Shown piece by piece: positions 7,904-16,764 of a DNA stretch of 32,833 bases (position 1 is the first letter of the stretch; each line of letters opens with the position of its first letter). The position numbers were made by a program, and so were the translations under genes. Location of the stretch: NCBI GenBank assembly GCA_031379365.1, contig JANNFB010000242.1:1-32833 (forward strand). Direction: 5' to 3'. This stretch comes from CADEEN01 sp031379365. Its GTDB lineage: Bacteria > Pseudomonadota > Gammaproteobacteria > Burkholderiales > Burkholderiaceae_C. The notes beneath the pieces were generated by a model that did not search any database, was not told the DNA's origin, and was given only the letters and a program-made list of their open reading frames with translations.

Positions 7904-8877
7904 GTGCGGCTCCCCTCGTTGCGTTGCAGACGCGACAGCAGCACCTTGGACAGAGCCAGGACCACGAAGGTGATGAAGAACAGCACCAGCCCGAGGTACA
8001 TCAGCGATGCCTGGTGCAGGCCCGGTGCCGCCTCGGCGAACTCGTTGGCGATGGCCGAGGTGATACTGTTGGCCGCGGCAAACAAGGACAAGTTGTCGAG
8101 CTGGTTGAAGTTGCCGATAACGAATGTCACCGCCATCGTCTCGCCCAGCGCACGGCCCAGGCCCAGCATGATGGCGCCGATGACGCCGCTTTTGGTGTAG
8201 GGCAGCACCACCTTCCACACCACCTCCCAGGTGGTCGAACCCAGCGCGTAGGCCGATTCCTTCAACAGCCCCGGGGTCGTCTCGAAGACATCGCGCATCA
8301 CCGCGGCGATGAAGGGAATCACCATGATGGCCAGGATGATGCCCGCGGAGAGGATGCCGATGCCGACGGGCGCACCCGAGACCAGAGCGCCCAGGAACGG
8401 GATGCCGCCGAACAGCGACTGCGCCGGCTGCTGAATGTAGGTGGCCAGGATCGGCCCGAACACCAACAGACCCCACATGCCGTAAACGATGCTGGGGACA
8501 GCGGCGAGCAACTCCACCGCAGTACCGAGCGGGCGCCGCAGCCAGTTGGGTGACAACTCGGTGAGGAACAAGGCAATGCCGAAACTCACGGGCACCGCGA
8601 TCAGCAGCGCGATGAAGGACGTGGCCAAGGTGCCGTAAATCATCACCAGGCCGCCGTACTTGTTCTCGACCGGGTCCCACTCGGAACGCCAGAGAAAACT
8701 CAGTCCGTACTCGCGGATCGCCGGCATGGCGCTGATCGTCAGCGAGACGATGATGCCCGCCATCAGGGCCAAGGTCAGCCAGGCAGCGCCGTGGGCCGCG
8801 ATGGAGAAGGCACGGTCCGCCCAGGGCGTGCGCCGGGCCCGCTCTGGCGGCTTACCGTCCAACAGCGGCTTGTCCAT
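7900..8877 (-). CDS. pstC: Phosphate ABC transporter permease PstC
   Basis: Second permease subunit of PstSCAB, 325 residues from the ATG at 8877 (MDKPLLDGKPPERARR), close to the 319 of E. coli. It has a cytoplasmic N-terminus, six membrane helices and the PstB-docking loop KESAYALGSTTWEVVWKVVLP. The frame stays open upstream: a GTG at 8922, with GAGG five bases before it, would add 15 residues and is a credible alternative start. The stop overlaps pstA. A 129-base gap with a strong hairpin separates it from pstS. Confidence 0.95.
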   Translation of the reverse strand: MDKPLLDGKPPERARRTPWADRAFSIAAHGAAWLTLALMAGIIVSLTISAMPAIREYGLSFLWRSEWDPVENKYGGLVMIYGTLATSFIALLIAVPVSFGIALFLTELSPNWLRRPLGTAVELLAAVPSIVYGMWGLLVFGPILATYIQQPAQSLFGGIPFLGALVSGAPVGIGILSAGIILAIMVIPFIAAVMRDVFETTPGLLKESAYALGSTTWEVVWKVVLPYTKSGVIGAIMLGLGRALGETMAVTFVIGNFNQLDNLSLFAAANSITSAIANEFAEAAPGLHQASLMYLGLVLFFITFVVLALSKVLLSRLQRNEGSRT

Positions 8878-8956
8878 CGATTCGGCTCTTGGCGAGGGAT
8901 TGGCTGGAAATGTAGCAGTCACGAGGACCTCGACTGATGGCGGCGGTTGCAGCATC

Positions 8957-8981
8957 CGCGCCGGCAGGTGCGCCGGCCGCG
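8957..8981 (-). other. Hairpin between pstS and pstC
   Basis: Inverted repeat CGCGCCGGC (8957-8965), loop AGGTGC, then GCCGG, one bulged C, and CGCG (8972-8981): nine base pairs, all G-C. There is no T-tract on the minus strand, so it is not a complete terminator. A hairpin at the 3' end of a binding-protein gene commonly protects that part of the mRNA and lowers expression of the permease genes, giving excess PstS over PstCAB; that role here is inferred. Confidence 0.55.
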
Positions 8982-9006
8982 AAACTGCCAGTGGACTTCG
9001 CAGTCC

Positions 9007-10041
9007 TTACTTGAACGCGACGGCCTTGCCTGCCGGATCCTTGACCTCGCCCCAGGCGCTGCGCACGAGCGCTTTCAGAGAGTCTGGCAACGGCACGTAC
9101 TCGAGCTCGGTGGCCATCTTGTCACCGTTGATGAAGGCCCATTCGAAGAACTTCAGCGAGCTCGACCCCTGTGCCGGCTTTTCCTGCGACTTGTACATCA
9201 TGATGAAGGTGGCGCCCGTGATCGGCCAGCTGTCCTTGCCCGGCTGTTCAGTCAGGATCTGATAGAAGCTCTTGGACCACTCCGCGCTCGCCGCCGCCGC
9301 CTTGAAATTGACGTCATCCGGTGCAACGAAGGTTCCAGCGGCGTTGCGCATCAAGAGATGCGTCATCTTGTTCGACTTGGCATAGGAGTACTCGACATAG
9401 CCGATCGAGTTGGGCAGGCGCTGGACGAAGGCCGCCACCCCTTCATTGCCCTTGCCGCCGGCGCCTGTCGGCCAGTTCACGGCGGTGCCCTCGCCCACCT
9501 TGGACTTCCACTCGGCATTGACCTTGGAGAGGTAGTTCGTGAAGATGAAAGTCGTGCCTGAGCCATCGGCGCGTCGCACCACCGCAATCGCTGTGTCGGG
9601 CAAAGGCACACCCGGGTTCAGTGCCGTCAGCGCGGCGTCGTTCCACTTGGTGATCTTGCCCAGGTAGATGTCGCCCAACACTTGACCGGTAATGCGCATC
9701 TGGCCCGCAGCAACGCCCTTGACGTTGATCACCGCCACCACGCCGCCGATGACCGTCGGGAACTGCATCAGGCCGTCCTTGGCCAGCTCGGCGTCGGTCA
9801 GCGGCATGTCGGACGCACCGAAATCCACGGTCTTGCCGCGGATCTGGCGCAGACCGGCGCCTGACCCGACCGACTGGTAGTTGATGCGAACGTTGGTGGC
9901 CTTGTTGTAGGCGTCCGCCCACTTGGAATAGAGCGGGGCCGGAAAAGTGGCGCCGGCGCCCGTCACGTCTTGCGCCATGGATGCGATCGGCGCAAAAAGG
10001 GCGACAGCGAGGGCGAGGCGGCGAATCGTCGTGGGGATCAT
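9007..10041 (-). CDS. pstS: Periplasmic phosphate-binding protein PstS
   Basis: Solute-binding protein of the PstSCAB importer, 344 residues. It has a Sec signal peptide (about 1-23, ending ASMAQ) and the mature start DVTGAGATFPAPLYSKW typical of PstS. Phosphate-contact motifs are visible: GSGAGLRQIRGKTVDFGASDMPL and RRADGSGTTFIFTNYL. Its ATG has AAGG six bases upstream. It is first in the cluster and sits behind a Pho-box-like sequence with a correctly spaced -10, so induction by PhoB under phosphate limitation is likely. Confidence 0.98.
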   Translation of the reverse strand: MIPTTIRRLALAVALFAPIASMAQDVTGAGATFPAPLYSKWADAYNKATNVRINYQSVGSGAGLRQIRGKTVDFGASDMPLTDAELAKDGLMQFPTVIGGVVAVINVKGVAAGQMRITGQVLGDIYLGKITKWNDAALTALNPGVPLPDTAIAVVRRADGSGTTFIFTNYLSKVNAEWKSKVGEGTAVNWPTGAGGKGNEGVAAFVQRLPNSIGYVEYSYAKSNKMTHLLMRNAAGTFVAPDDVNFKAAAASAEWSKSFYQILTEQPGKDSWPITGATFIMMYKSQEKPAQGSSSLKFFEWAFINGDKMATELEYVPLPDSLKALVRSAWGEVKDPAGKAVAFK

Positions 10042-10086
10042 CAGAGACCTTTCAAAGCAGATAGACCTGGGTAGTACACCGTGAGG

Positions 10087-10120
10087 ACTTTAGAGCCATG
10101 ACATGACACAACCATGACAG
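10087..10120 (-). promoter_or_regulatory. Pho box and -10 element for pstS
   Basis: On the minus strand, CTGTCATGGTTGTGTCAT (10120 to 10103) holds two TGTCAT repeats with starts 11 bases apart, the spacing PhoB uses. Ten bases further comes TAAAGT (10092-10087), a 4/6 match to the -10 consensus, which is the Pho-box to -10 distance found in PhoB-activated promoters. Transcription would begin near 10080, about 39 bases before the pstS start. Match to the 18-base consensus is 13/18 by eye. Confidence 0.75.
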
Positions 10121-10159
10121 TTCAGGGTCACCCACACATGTCGCCCGGACGTCAACGAC

Positions 10160-10193
10160 CTGTCATGTTTCAGTCACACAAGGCAACTACGCT
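10160..10193 (+). promoter_or_regulatory. Pho box and possible -10 for the fasciclin lipoprotein gene
   Basis: On the plus strand, CTGTCATGTTTCAGTCAC (10160-10177) matches about 15 of 18 positions of the E. coli Pho box, with half-sites TGTCAT and AGTCAC 11 bases apart. Ten bases later is TACGCT (10188-10193), a weak -10 at the expected distance. It points away from pstS toward the fasciclin gene at 10234. PhoB could alternatively use this box as an extra, more distal site for pstS. Confidence 0.65.
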
Positions 10194-10233
10194 CCGCGTG
10201 GACCCATCGATCCACCAGCCATCGGAAACCGCC

Positions 10234-10722
10234 ATGCTCGCACTCTCACGCTCGACCCTCCTCCACACGGCCTTGGCCGCATTGATCCTGACGGGTTGCG
10301 CCACCCCACCCAAGCCTGTCTCCATCGCCGACACAGCGGCGCGCACGCCCGAGTTGTCGACCCTCAATCGCCTGATCACTCAGGCGGGCCTGGCAGACAC
10401 CTTGCGCGGCCCAGGACCCTTCACGGTGTTTGCCCCCAGCGACGACGCCTTCAAGGCGGTGCCGGCCAAAACACTGGCCGATCTGGGCGCTGACAAAGAA
10501 CTGCTTCGTTCGGTCCTGACTTACCACGTGGTGCCGGGAGCGATGCCCGCAGCCAGCGTCAAGAACGGCAACGTCAAGACGGTGAACGGCGCCAATCTCG
10601 CGCTGTCCAAAGCGGGGGTTACTGTGACGGTCGAGGATGCGGTGGTGCTGAACGCCGATATCGCCGCAACGAATGGCGTGGTCCATGTGATCGACCGGGT
10701 CCTGTTCCCGCCGCGCCGCTGA
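10234..10722 (+). CDS. Fasciclin (FAS1) domain lipoprotein
   Basis: A 162-residue secreted protein. Residues 1-22 are a lipoprotein signal peptide ending in the lipobox LTGC, so the mature protein starts at a lipidated cysteine. Most of the rest is one FAS1 domain, with the H1 motif GPFTVFAPSDDAFKAVP, the YHVVPG segment, and the H2 motif NGVVHVIDRVLFPP. FAS1 domains act in adhesion and surface binding; the ligand is unknown. The start is the ATG just before MLALSRST, because the open frame upstream runs through the Pho-box region. Asp at +2 of the mature protein is absent (CAT), so sorting to the outer membrane is expected. Divergent from pstS with its own Pho-box-like sequence, and followed by a terminator. 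Confidence 0.9.
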   Translation: MLALSRSTLLHTALAALILTGCATPPKPVSIADTAARTPELSTLNRLITQAGLADTLRGPGPFTVFAPSDDAFKAVPAKTLADLGADKELLRSVLTYHVVPGAMPAASVKNGNVKTVNGANLALSKAGVTVTVEDAVVLNADIAATNGVVHVIDRVLFPPRR

Positions 10723-10727
10723 GATTC

Positions 10728-10750
10728 GCGCCGACGTCGGCGCCTTTTCT
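10728..10750 (+). terminator. Terminator after the fasciclin gene
   Basis: Stem GCGCCG (10728-10733) / CGGCGC (10738-10743) with loop ACGT, followed by CTTTTCT. It starts five bases after the stop codon, between the convergent fasciclin and glmM genes. Confidence 0.7.
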
Positions 10751-12081
10751 CAAGCGCGAACGGTGTTTGCCAGACGCTCGGCACAGGCTTGGGCCTGTGC
10801 CGGGTCGCGCGCTTCGACCATGACGCGCAGCACCGGCTCCGTGCCCGATGCGCGCACCAGCACTCGGCCTGAGGCGCCCAGCTCGCGTTCGACCTCCGTC
10901 TGGGCATGAAGTAGTTTGGCGTTGTCGCGGTGATCCAAATCGGCGGCCACGCGGACGTTGATCAGCACCTGCGGGAACAGCGTCACACTCGCAAGCAGCT
11001 CAGACAACGAACGGCCCGACGCCTTGATGGCCTGCAGTATCAGCAGTGCACTGACGATGCCGTCGCCGGTGGTGTGTTTGTCGAGCGCGAGCAGGTGGCC
11101 CGACCCCTCGCCGCCCAGTTGCCAGCCTCGCTCGGCCAGGGCTTCCAGCACGTAGCGGTCGCCGACCTTGGAGCGCACAAGGCCCACACCGAGTTCGCGC
11201 AGCGCCAGTTCGACCGCCATGTTGGTCATCAAAGTACCGACCACCCCCGGCACGGCCTCCCCCCGCGCCAGGCGGTCGGCCACCATGACGTAAAGCAACT
11301 CGTCGCCGTTAAACAAGCGGCCGCTCGCGTCGACCAATTGGAGCCGGTCGGCGTCGCCATCCAGAGCAATGCCGTAGTCGGCTCCGCCGTCCCGCACGGC
11401 CCTGACCAGCGCGGCAGGCGCGGTGGCGCCGAAACCGGCATTGATGTTGGTGCCATTGGGGCTGCAACCGATCTTCTCGACATCGGCCCCCAATTCGTGA
11501 AATACGTCAGGCGCCACGTGATACGCCGCGCCATGGGCTGCGTCGACCACCAGCTTCAGACCCCTGAGCGACAGGTCACTGCGCACCGTGCTCTTGCAGA
11601 ACTCGATGTAGCGACCGCCGGCGTCGTCGATGCGCCGGGCCTTGCCCAGACCGGCCGAGGTTGACCACTGCGGCGGCTGCTCGAGCGCGGCCTCGACGGC
11701 CAGTTCCCACGCATCGGGCAACTTCTGCCCGCTGGCCGAGAAGAACTTGATGCCGTTGTCGGCGTAGGCGTTGTGAGATGCGCTGATGACCACGCCCAAG
11801 TCCAGCCGCAGCGCCCGGGTCAGGTAGGCCACGCCCGGGGTCGGCAGCGGCCCCGACAACAGAGTGTCGACACCGGCTGACGCGAACCCGGCCTCGAGCG
11901 CCGACTCGATCATGTAGCCAGAAATGCGGGTGTCTTTACCGATGACGACGACCGGCCGCGCGGCCGACTGCTTCAGCACACAACCCACGGCGTGTCCAAG
12001 CCGAAGCATGAAATCGGGCGTGATGGGATCCTGGCCGACCGTCCCTCGAATGCCGTCGGTGCCGAAGTAGCGTCTGCTCAT
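10750..12081 (-). CDS. glmM: Phosphoglucosamine mutase GlmM
   Basis: Converts glucosamine-6-phosphate to glucosamine-1-phosphate, the step before UDP-GlcNAc in peptidoglycan and LPS synthesis. The 443-residue protein starts RRYFGTDGIRG, as the family does. The catalytic phosphoserine is Ser102 in ISASHNAYADNGIKFFS, the Mg-binding loop is DGDADR (Asp241, 243, 245), and the C-terminal phosphate-binding loop is RASGTEPVLRVM. It lies four bases after folP, the same order as in E. coli (ftsH-folP-glmM), and is probably co-transcribed. Confidence 0.98.
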   Translation of the reverse strand: MSRRYFGTDGIRGTVGQDPITPDFMLRLGHAVGCVLKQSAARPVVVIGKDTRISGYMIESALEAGFASAGVDTLLSGPLPTPGVAYLTRALRLDLGVVISASHNAYADNGIKFFSASGQKLPDAWELAVEAALEQPPQWSTSAGLGKARRIDDAGGRYIEFCKSTVRSDLSLRGLKLVVDAAHGAAYHVAPDVFHELGADVEKIGCSPNGTNINAGFGATAPAALVRAVRDGGADYGIALDGDADRLQLVDASGRLFNGDELLYVMVADRLARGEAVPGVVGTLMTNMAVELALRELGVGLVRSKVGDRYVLEALAERGWQLGGEGSGHLLALDKHTTGDGIVSALLILQAIKASGRSLSELLASVTLFPQVLINVRVAADLDHRDNAKLLHAQTEVERELGASGRVLVRASGTEPVLRVMVEARDPAQAQACAERLANTVRA

Positions 12082-12085
12082 GGGT

Positions 12086-12925
12086 TCATGCCTGGTTGGG
12101 TTCTTCGATTGCCCGCCACACGGTCAACGCGTCCACCGTGGCCGCCACATCATGCACCCGCACGATGCTGGCCCCGCGCTGCACGGCCAGCAAGGCCGCG
12201 GCAACACTCGCGTCGCGGCGGTCCTGCAGCGCCCGCCCCGTCAACGTGCCGAGGGTCGATTTGCGTGACCAGCCGACAAGCAGCGGCAAGCCGAGCACCA
12301 AGAGCTCACGCTGGCGCCGCAGCAGCGCCAGATTGTGGGCCACGGTCTTGCCGAAACCAATGCCCGGGTCGAGCACGATGCGTTCTACGGCGATGCCCTC
12401 AGCGCACAAGCGCTGCCGGCGCGCAGCAAGAAACTCCAGCACCTCCGCGACGACGTCGCCATAGTGGGGGGCCGCCTGCATCGTGGCCGGCTCACCCTGC
12501 ATGTGCATCAGGCACACACCGGCCTTGGGAAAGCCCGCGACGAGTTCGGCGGCGCCGTCTCGTTGCAAAGCGCGCACATCGTTGACGATATCGACACCCA
12601 GGTCGAGCGCCGCCCGTATCACCAGCGGCTGGCTGGTATCCACAGACACCGGCACGCCGAGTCCGACGGCATAGCGCAAAACCGGCAGCACCCTTGCCAA
12701 CTCTTCCTCGGCCGCCAGCGCACGGGCGCCAGGGCGCGTCGACTCACCGCCGATGTCGAGGATGTCCGCACCCTCGCGCAGCAGTGCGTCGCAGCGCGCG
12801 ATCGCCGCGGCAGCGTCGCCATGCGCGCCAGCGTCAGCAAATGAATCCGGGGTGACGTTGACGATGCCCATCACACGCGGACGATCGAGGTCGATCGCAA
12901 AGCGTTGAGTCTGCCAAAGCGTCAT
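12086..12925 (-). CDS. folP: Dihydropteroate synthase FolP
   Basis: Condenses p-aminobenzoate with dihydropterin pyrophosphate in folate synthesis; it is the sulfonamide target. The 279-residue TIM-barrel protein has both signatures: MGIVNVTPDSFADAG (from residue 19; usual SFSDGG is slightly changed) and DILDIGGESTRPGA, then NDVRAL and LVGWSRKSTLG. The ATG at 12925 gives the usual N-terminus (WQTQRFAIDLDRPR). No Shine-Dalgarno is visible, because the ftsH terminator hairpin and T-tract sit immediately upstream. Followed by glmM after four bases. Confidence 0.97.
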   Translation of the reverse strand: MTLWQTQRFAIDLDRPRVMGIVNVTPDSFADAGAHGDAAAAIARCDALLREGADILDIGGESTRPGARALAAEEELARVLPVLRYAVGLGVPVSVDTSQPLVIRAALDLGVDIVNDVRALQRDGAAELVAGFPKAGVCLMHMQGEPATMQAAPHYGDVVAEVLEFLAARRQRLCAEGIAVERIVLDPGIGFGKTVAHNLALLRRQRELLVLGLPLLVGWSRKSTLGTLTGRALQDRRDASVAAALLAVQRGASIVRVHDVAATVDALTVWRAIEEPNQA

Positions 12926-12931
12926 CGGTAT

Positions 12932-12956
12932 GAAAAACGGGGCCTGAGCCCCGTTG
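12932..12956 (-). terminator. Intrinsic terminator after ftsH
   Basis: On the minus strand the perfect 8-bp stem AACGGGGC / GCCCCGTT with a four-base loop is followed directly by a run of T (GTTTTTCAT). It lies 23 bases after the ftsH stop, and its T-tract ends about eight bases before the folP start codon, so folP and glmM would depend on read-through or an unseen promoter. Confidence 0.85.
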
Positions 12957-12979
12957 CCGTGCAGTCAGCCGCCGTCAAA

Positions 12980-14884
<1,905 letters not shown>

Positions 14885-14937
14885 CGCGGCTCCTTGTGCC
14901 GTTGTCCTGCGCTGCGTCGAAACCAACGCAGTCGTGG

Positions 14938-14965
14938 ATGTGGGGCTGATTTTAGTCCTGTCAAG
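14938..14965 (-). promoter_or_regulatory. Sigma-32-like (heat-shock) promoter for ftsH
   Basis: On the minus strand CTTGACA (14965-14959), 13 bases, then CCCCACAT (14945-14938) resembles the heat-shock consensus CTTGAAA-N13/14-CCCCATnT. Transcription would start near 14931, with a leader of about 47 bases. The same TTGACA has no sigma-70 -10 at a suitable distance. ftsH is a known sigma-32 target in E. coli, which supports the reading. Confidence 0.6.
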
Positions 14966-15008
14966 GCCCTGGCGGCTGGGCAGTCGTTGGCGGCCCCCCT
15001 TTTGCCTG

Positions 15009-15683
15009 TCAGGCCTTCTTCAGACCAATGCCGACAAGGAAGGTTTCCGACGATCGGTCACGCGAGGCCTTGGGCTTGATCGGCCGAACCACGCGAAAGG
15101 TTCTCTTGAACAGCTCGACCAGCTGGCTGTAGCCACTGCCGTGGAACAGCTTGACAACCAAAGCGCCTTCCGGGCGCAGATGCTTGAGAGAAAAGTCCAA
15201 GGCCAATTCGACCAGATGGGCCACCCGCGCAGCGTCCGAGCTGGCAATACCTGACAGGTTGGGCGCCATGTCGGACAGCACCAAATCGACCGGGCGGCCC
15301 GCCAGCGCAGCGGTCAACTCGGCCAGCACAGCGTCGTCATTGAAGTCGCCCTGGATGAACTGCACGCCCTCGATGGGTTCGACCGCGATCAAATCCAGCG
15401 CAAGGATGCTGCCGTTCAACTGCCCGACCGCCGCGCCGCCGATGCCCGCCTCCTTGGGGGCGAAGCGACGCCGCAGATACTGGCTCCAGGCCCCCGGCGC
15501 CGCGCCGAGATCCACGACGACCTGGCCGGGCTTGATCAAGCCGAGCGTCTCATCGATCTCCTTGAGCTTGTAGGCCGCGCGCGCGCGATAGCCCTCGCGC
15601 TGAGCCATCTTGACGTAGGGGTCATTGATGTGATCGGCCAGCCAAGCCTTGTTGACCTTCTTGCTTTTTGTCTTGATCTTCAT
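15009..15683 (-). CDS. rlmE: 23S rRNA (U2552-2'-O) methyltransferase RlmE
   Basis: Heat-shock methyltransferase (FtsJ/RrmJ) that methylates the ribose of U2552 in the A-loop of 23S rRNA, a late step in 50S assembly. The 224-residue protein has the K-D-K-E catalytic set: Lys39 (AAYKL), Asp138 (LVLSDMAPN), Lys178 (VVKLF) and Glu213 (SSETFLV). The SAM motif is VVDLGAAPGAWSQYL. Compared with E. coli (209 residues) it has a small insertion near residues 77-90 (EAGIGGAAVGQLN). It is upstream of ftsH and divergent from yhbY with only 20 bases between start codons. Confidence 0.97.
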   Translation of the reverse strand: MKIKTKSKKVNKAWLADHINDPYVKMAQREGYRARAAYKLKEIDETLGLIKPGQVVVDLGAAPGAWSQYLRRRFAPKEAGIGGAAVGQLNGSILALDLIAVEPIEGVQFIQGDFNDDAVLAELTAALAGRPVDLVLSDMAPNLSGIASSDAARVAHLVELALDFSLKHLRPEGALVVKLFHGSGYSQLVELFKRTFRVVRPIKPKASRDRSSETFLVGIGLKKA

Positions 15684-15691
15684 GGGGCACC

Positions 15692-15698
15692 GATAATA
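15692..15698. promoter_or_regulatory. Overlapping divergent -10 elements for rlmE and yhbY
   Basis: The heptamer GATAATA between the two start codons gives GATAAT on the plus strand (15692-15697) and TATTAT on the minus strand (15698-15693). For yhbY a possible -35 TTGTCT is at 15668-15673 (spacing 18). Expected start sites fall at about 15704 and 15686, at or within a few bases of each start codon. Confidence 0.5.
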
Positions 15699-15703
15699 GG
15701 GAC

Positions 15704-16174
15704 ATGCCCGTGATCCAACTGACTCCCGCCCAGCGCAAAGAACACCGCGCTGCCGCCCACCACCTCGATCCCGTTGTCGCCGTCGGCAACGACGGTCTGA
15801 CAGCCGCGGTGCGAAAGGAAGCCGATGCCGCCTTGAAGGCCCATGGGCTGATCAAGGTGCGCATGTTCAGCGACGACCGCGCCGCGCGAGAAGTCGCGTT
15901 TCAAGACTTGGCTGACAGCCTCAATGCAGCACCGATCCAGCACATCGGCAAGTTGCTCGTGCTCTGGCGCCCCATCCCGCCGAAGGAAGACACGCCTCGA
16001 GAGGAGCGCGGCGGTGGATCGCGTGTGGTCAAGATCCTCAAGTTCAGCAAGAGCGGCAACCACCGTCCGCAAGTCAAGAAGCTGACCGTGCACGGCAACC
16101 AACGCGTCACGGCCGGCGGCATGATCAAGCGCGCCAAGAAGCGGATCACCAGCGTGAAGAAGAACGCCAGCTAG
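15704..16174 (+). CDS. yhbY: YhbY-family (CRM domain) RNA-binding protein
   Basis: Ribosome-assembly-associated RNA-binding protein. Residues 1-95 form the CRM domain, with LTPAQRKEHRAAAHHLDPVVAVGNDGLT at its start and the HGLIKVRM core. E. coli YhbY is about 97 residues; this one has 156, with a basic Lys/Arg/Ser-rich tail (about 105-156, ending AKKRITSVKKNAS) that could add RNA affinity. The CRM loop reads GNDG rather than the usual GxxG with glycine in the typical place, so it still fits GxxG. Divergent from rlmE, convergent with greA, matching the E. coli neighbourhood. No strong Shine-Dalgarno: only AGGG three to four bases before ATG. Confidence 0.9.
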   Translation: MPVIQLTPAQRKEHRAAAHHLDPVVAVGNDGLTAAVRKEADAALKAHGLIKVRMFSDDRAAREVAFQDLADSLNAAPIQHIGKLLVLWRPIPPKEDTPREERGGGSRVVKILKFSKSGNHRPQVKKLTVHGNQRVTAGGMIKRAKKRITSVKKNAS

Positions 16175-16204
16175 GCGTGCAGGCGGCACTGGGCCGGCCC
16201 GCGT

Positions 16205-16678
16205 TCAGACATAGCGCACGTCCATGATTTCGTAACTTTTGACGCCACCGGGGGCCTGGACGTCGGCCACATCGCCGACCTCCTTGCCGATCAGCGCGCG
16301 GGCAATGGGCGAGCTGATGGAGATCAGACCCAGCTTCAAGTCGGCTTCATCGTCACCCACGATCTGGTAGGTGACCTTCACACCGCTCTCTTCCTCGAGG
16401 TCAACGGTTGCGCCGAACACAATCCGGCCACCCGCATCCAGGGTGCTGGGGTCGATCACCTGCGCGGCAGCGAGCTTGCTTTCCAGTTCCAGGATGCGGC
16501 CCTCGATGAAGCCCTGCTTGTCCTTGGCGGCTTCGTACTCTGCGTTCTCTGACAAGTCGCCTTGGGCGCGGGCTTCGGCGATGGCCTGGATCACGGCATG
16601 GCGCTCGACGCCCTTCAACTGCTGCAGCTCGGCGCGAAGCTTCTGCAGGCCGCGGACGGTAAGAGGGACAGAGGCCAT
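16205..16678 (-). CDS. greA: Transcription elongation factor GreA
   Basis: Binds the secondary channel of RNA polymerase and promotes cleavage of backtracked RNA. The 157-residue protein has an N-terminal coiled coil (about 1-75) with the acidic tip sequence DLSENAEYEAAKDKQ, and a C-terminal FKBP-like domain ending IALIGKEVGD-like (RALIGKEVGDVADVQAPGG). Start set at MASVPLTVRGLQKL, the family N-terminus; the open frame upstream is non-coding. It lies 86 bases after carB, probably in a carA-carB-greA transcript, and converges with yhbY over a 30-base gap. Confidence 0.97.
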   Translation of the reverse strand: MASVPLTVRGLQKLRAELQQLKGVERHAVIQAIAEARAQGDLSENAEYEAAKDKQGFIEGRILELESKLAAAQVIDPSTLDAGGRIVFGATVDLEEESGVKVTYQIVGDDEADLKLGLISISSPIARALIGKEVGDVADVQAPGGVKSYEIMDVRYV

Positions 16679-16764
16679 GGTGTTGGAAGCGCAAGAGCAA
16701 GTCAGAAATGAAGACGCCGCCCGGGTCCGTGGCGGACGCTTGGCGGCGGAGGAATACACAGATT

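Noticed and set aside
7904..8680. Long upstream extension of the pstA frame
   Set aside because: It runs antisense-free but out of frame inside pstC; the ATGA overlap at 7900-7903 fixes the pstA start.
14946..14965. TTGACA with nearby TAAAAT as a sigma-70 promoter for ftsH
   Set aside because: The two hexamers are only four bases apart, so they cannot act together; the sigma-32 reading fits better.
16690..16755. Nested inverted repeats between carB and greA as a terminator
   Set aside because: GTCCG-TGG-CGGAC inside GCCGCC/GGCGGC can pair, but there is no T-tract on the minus strand, and greA appears to be read from the car transcript.
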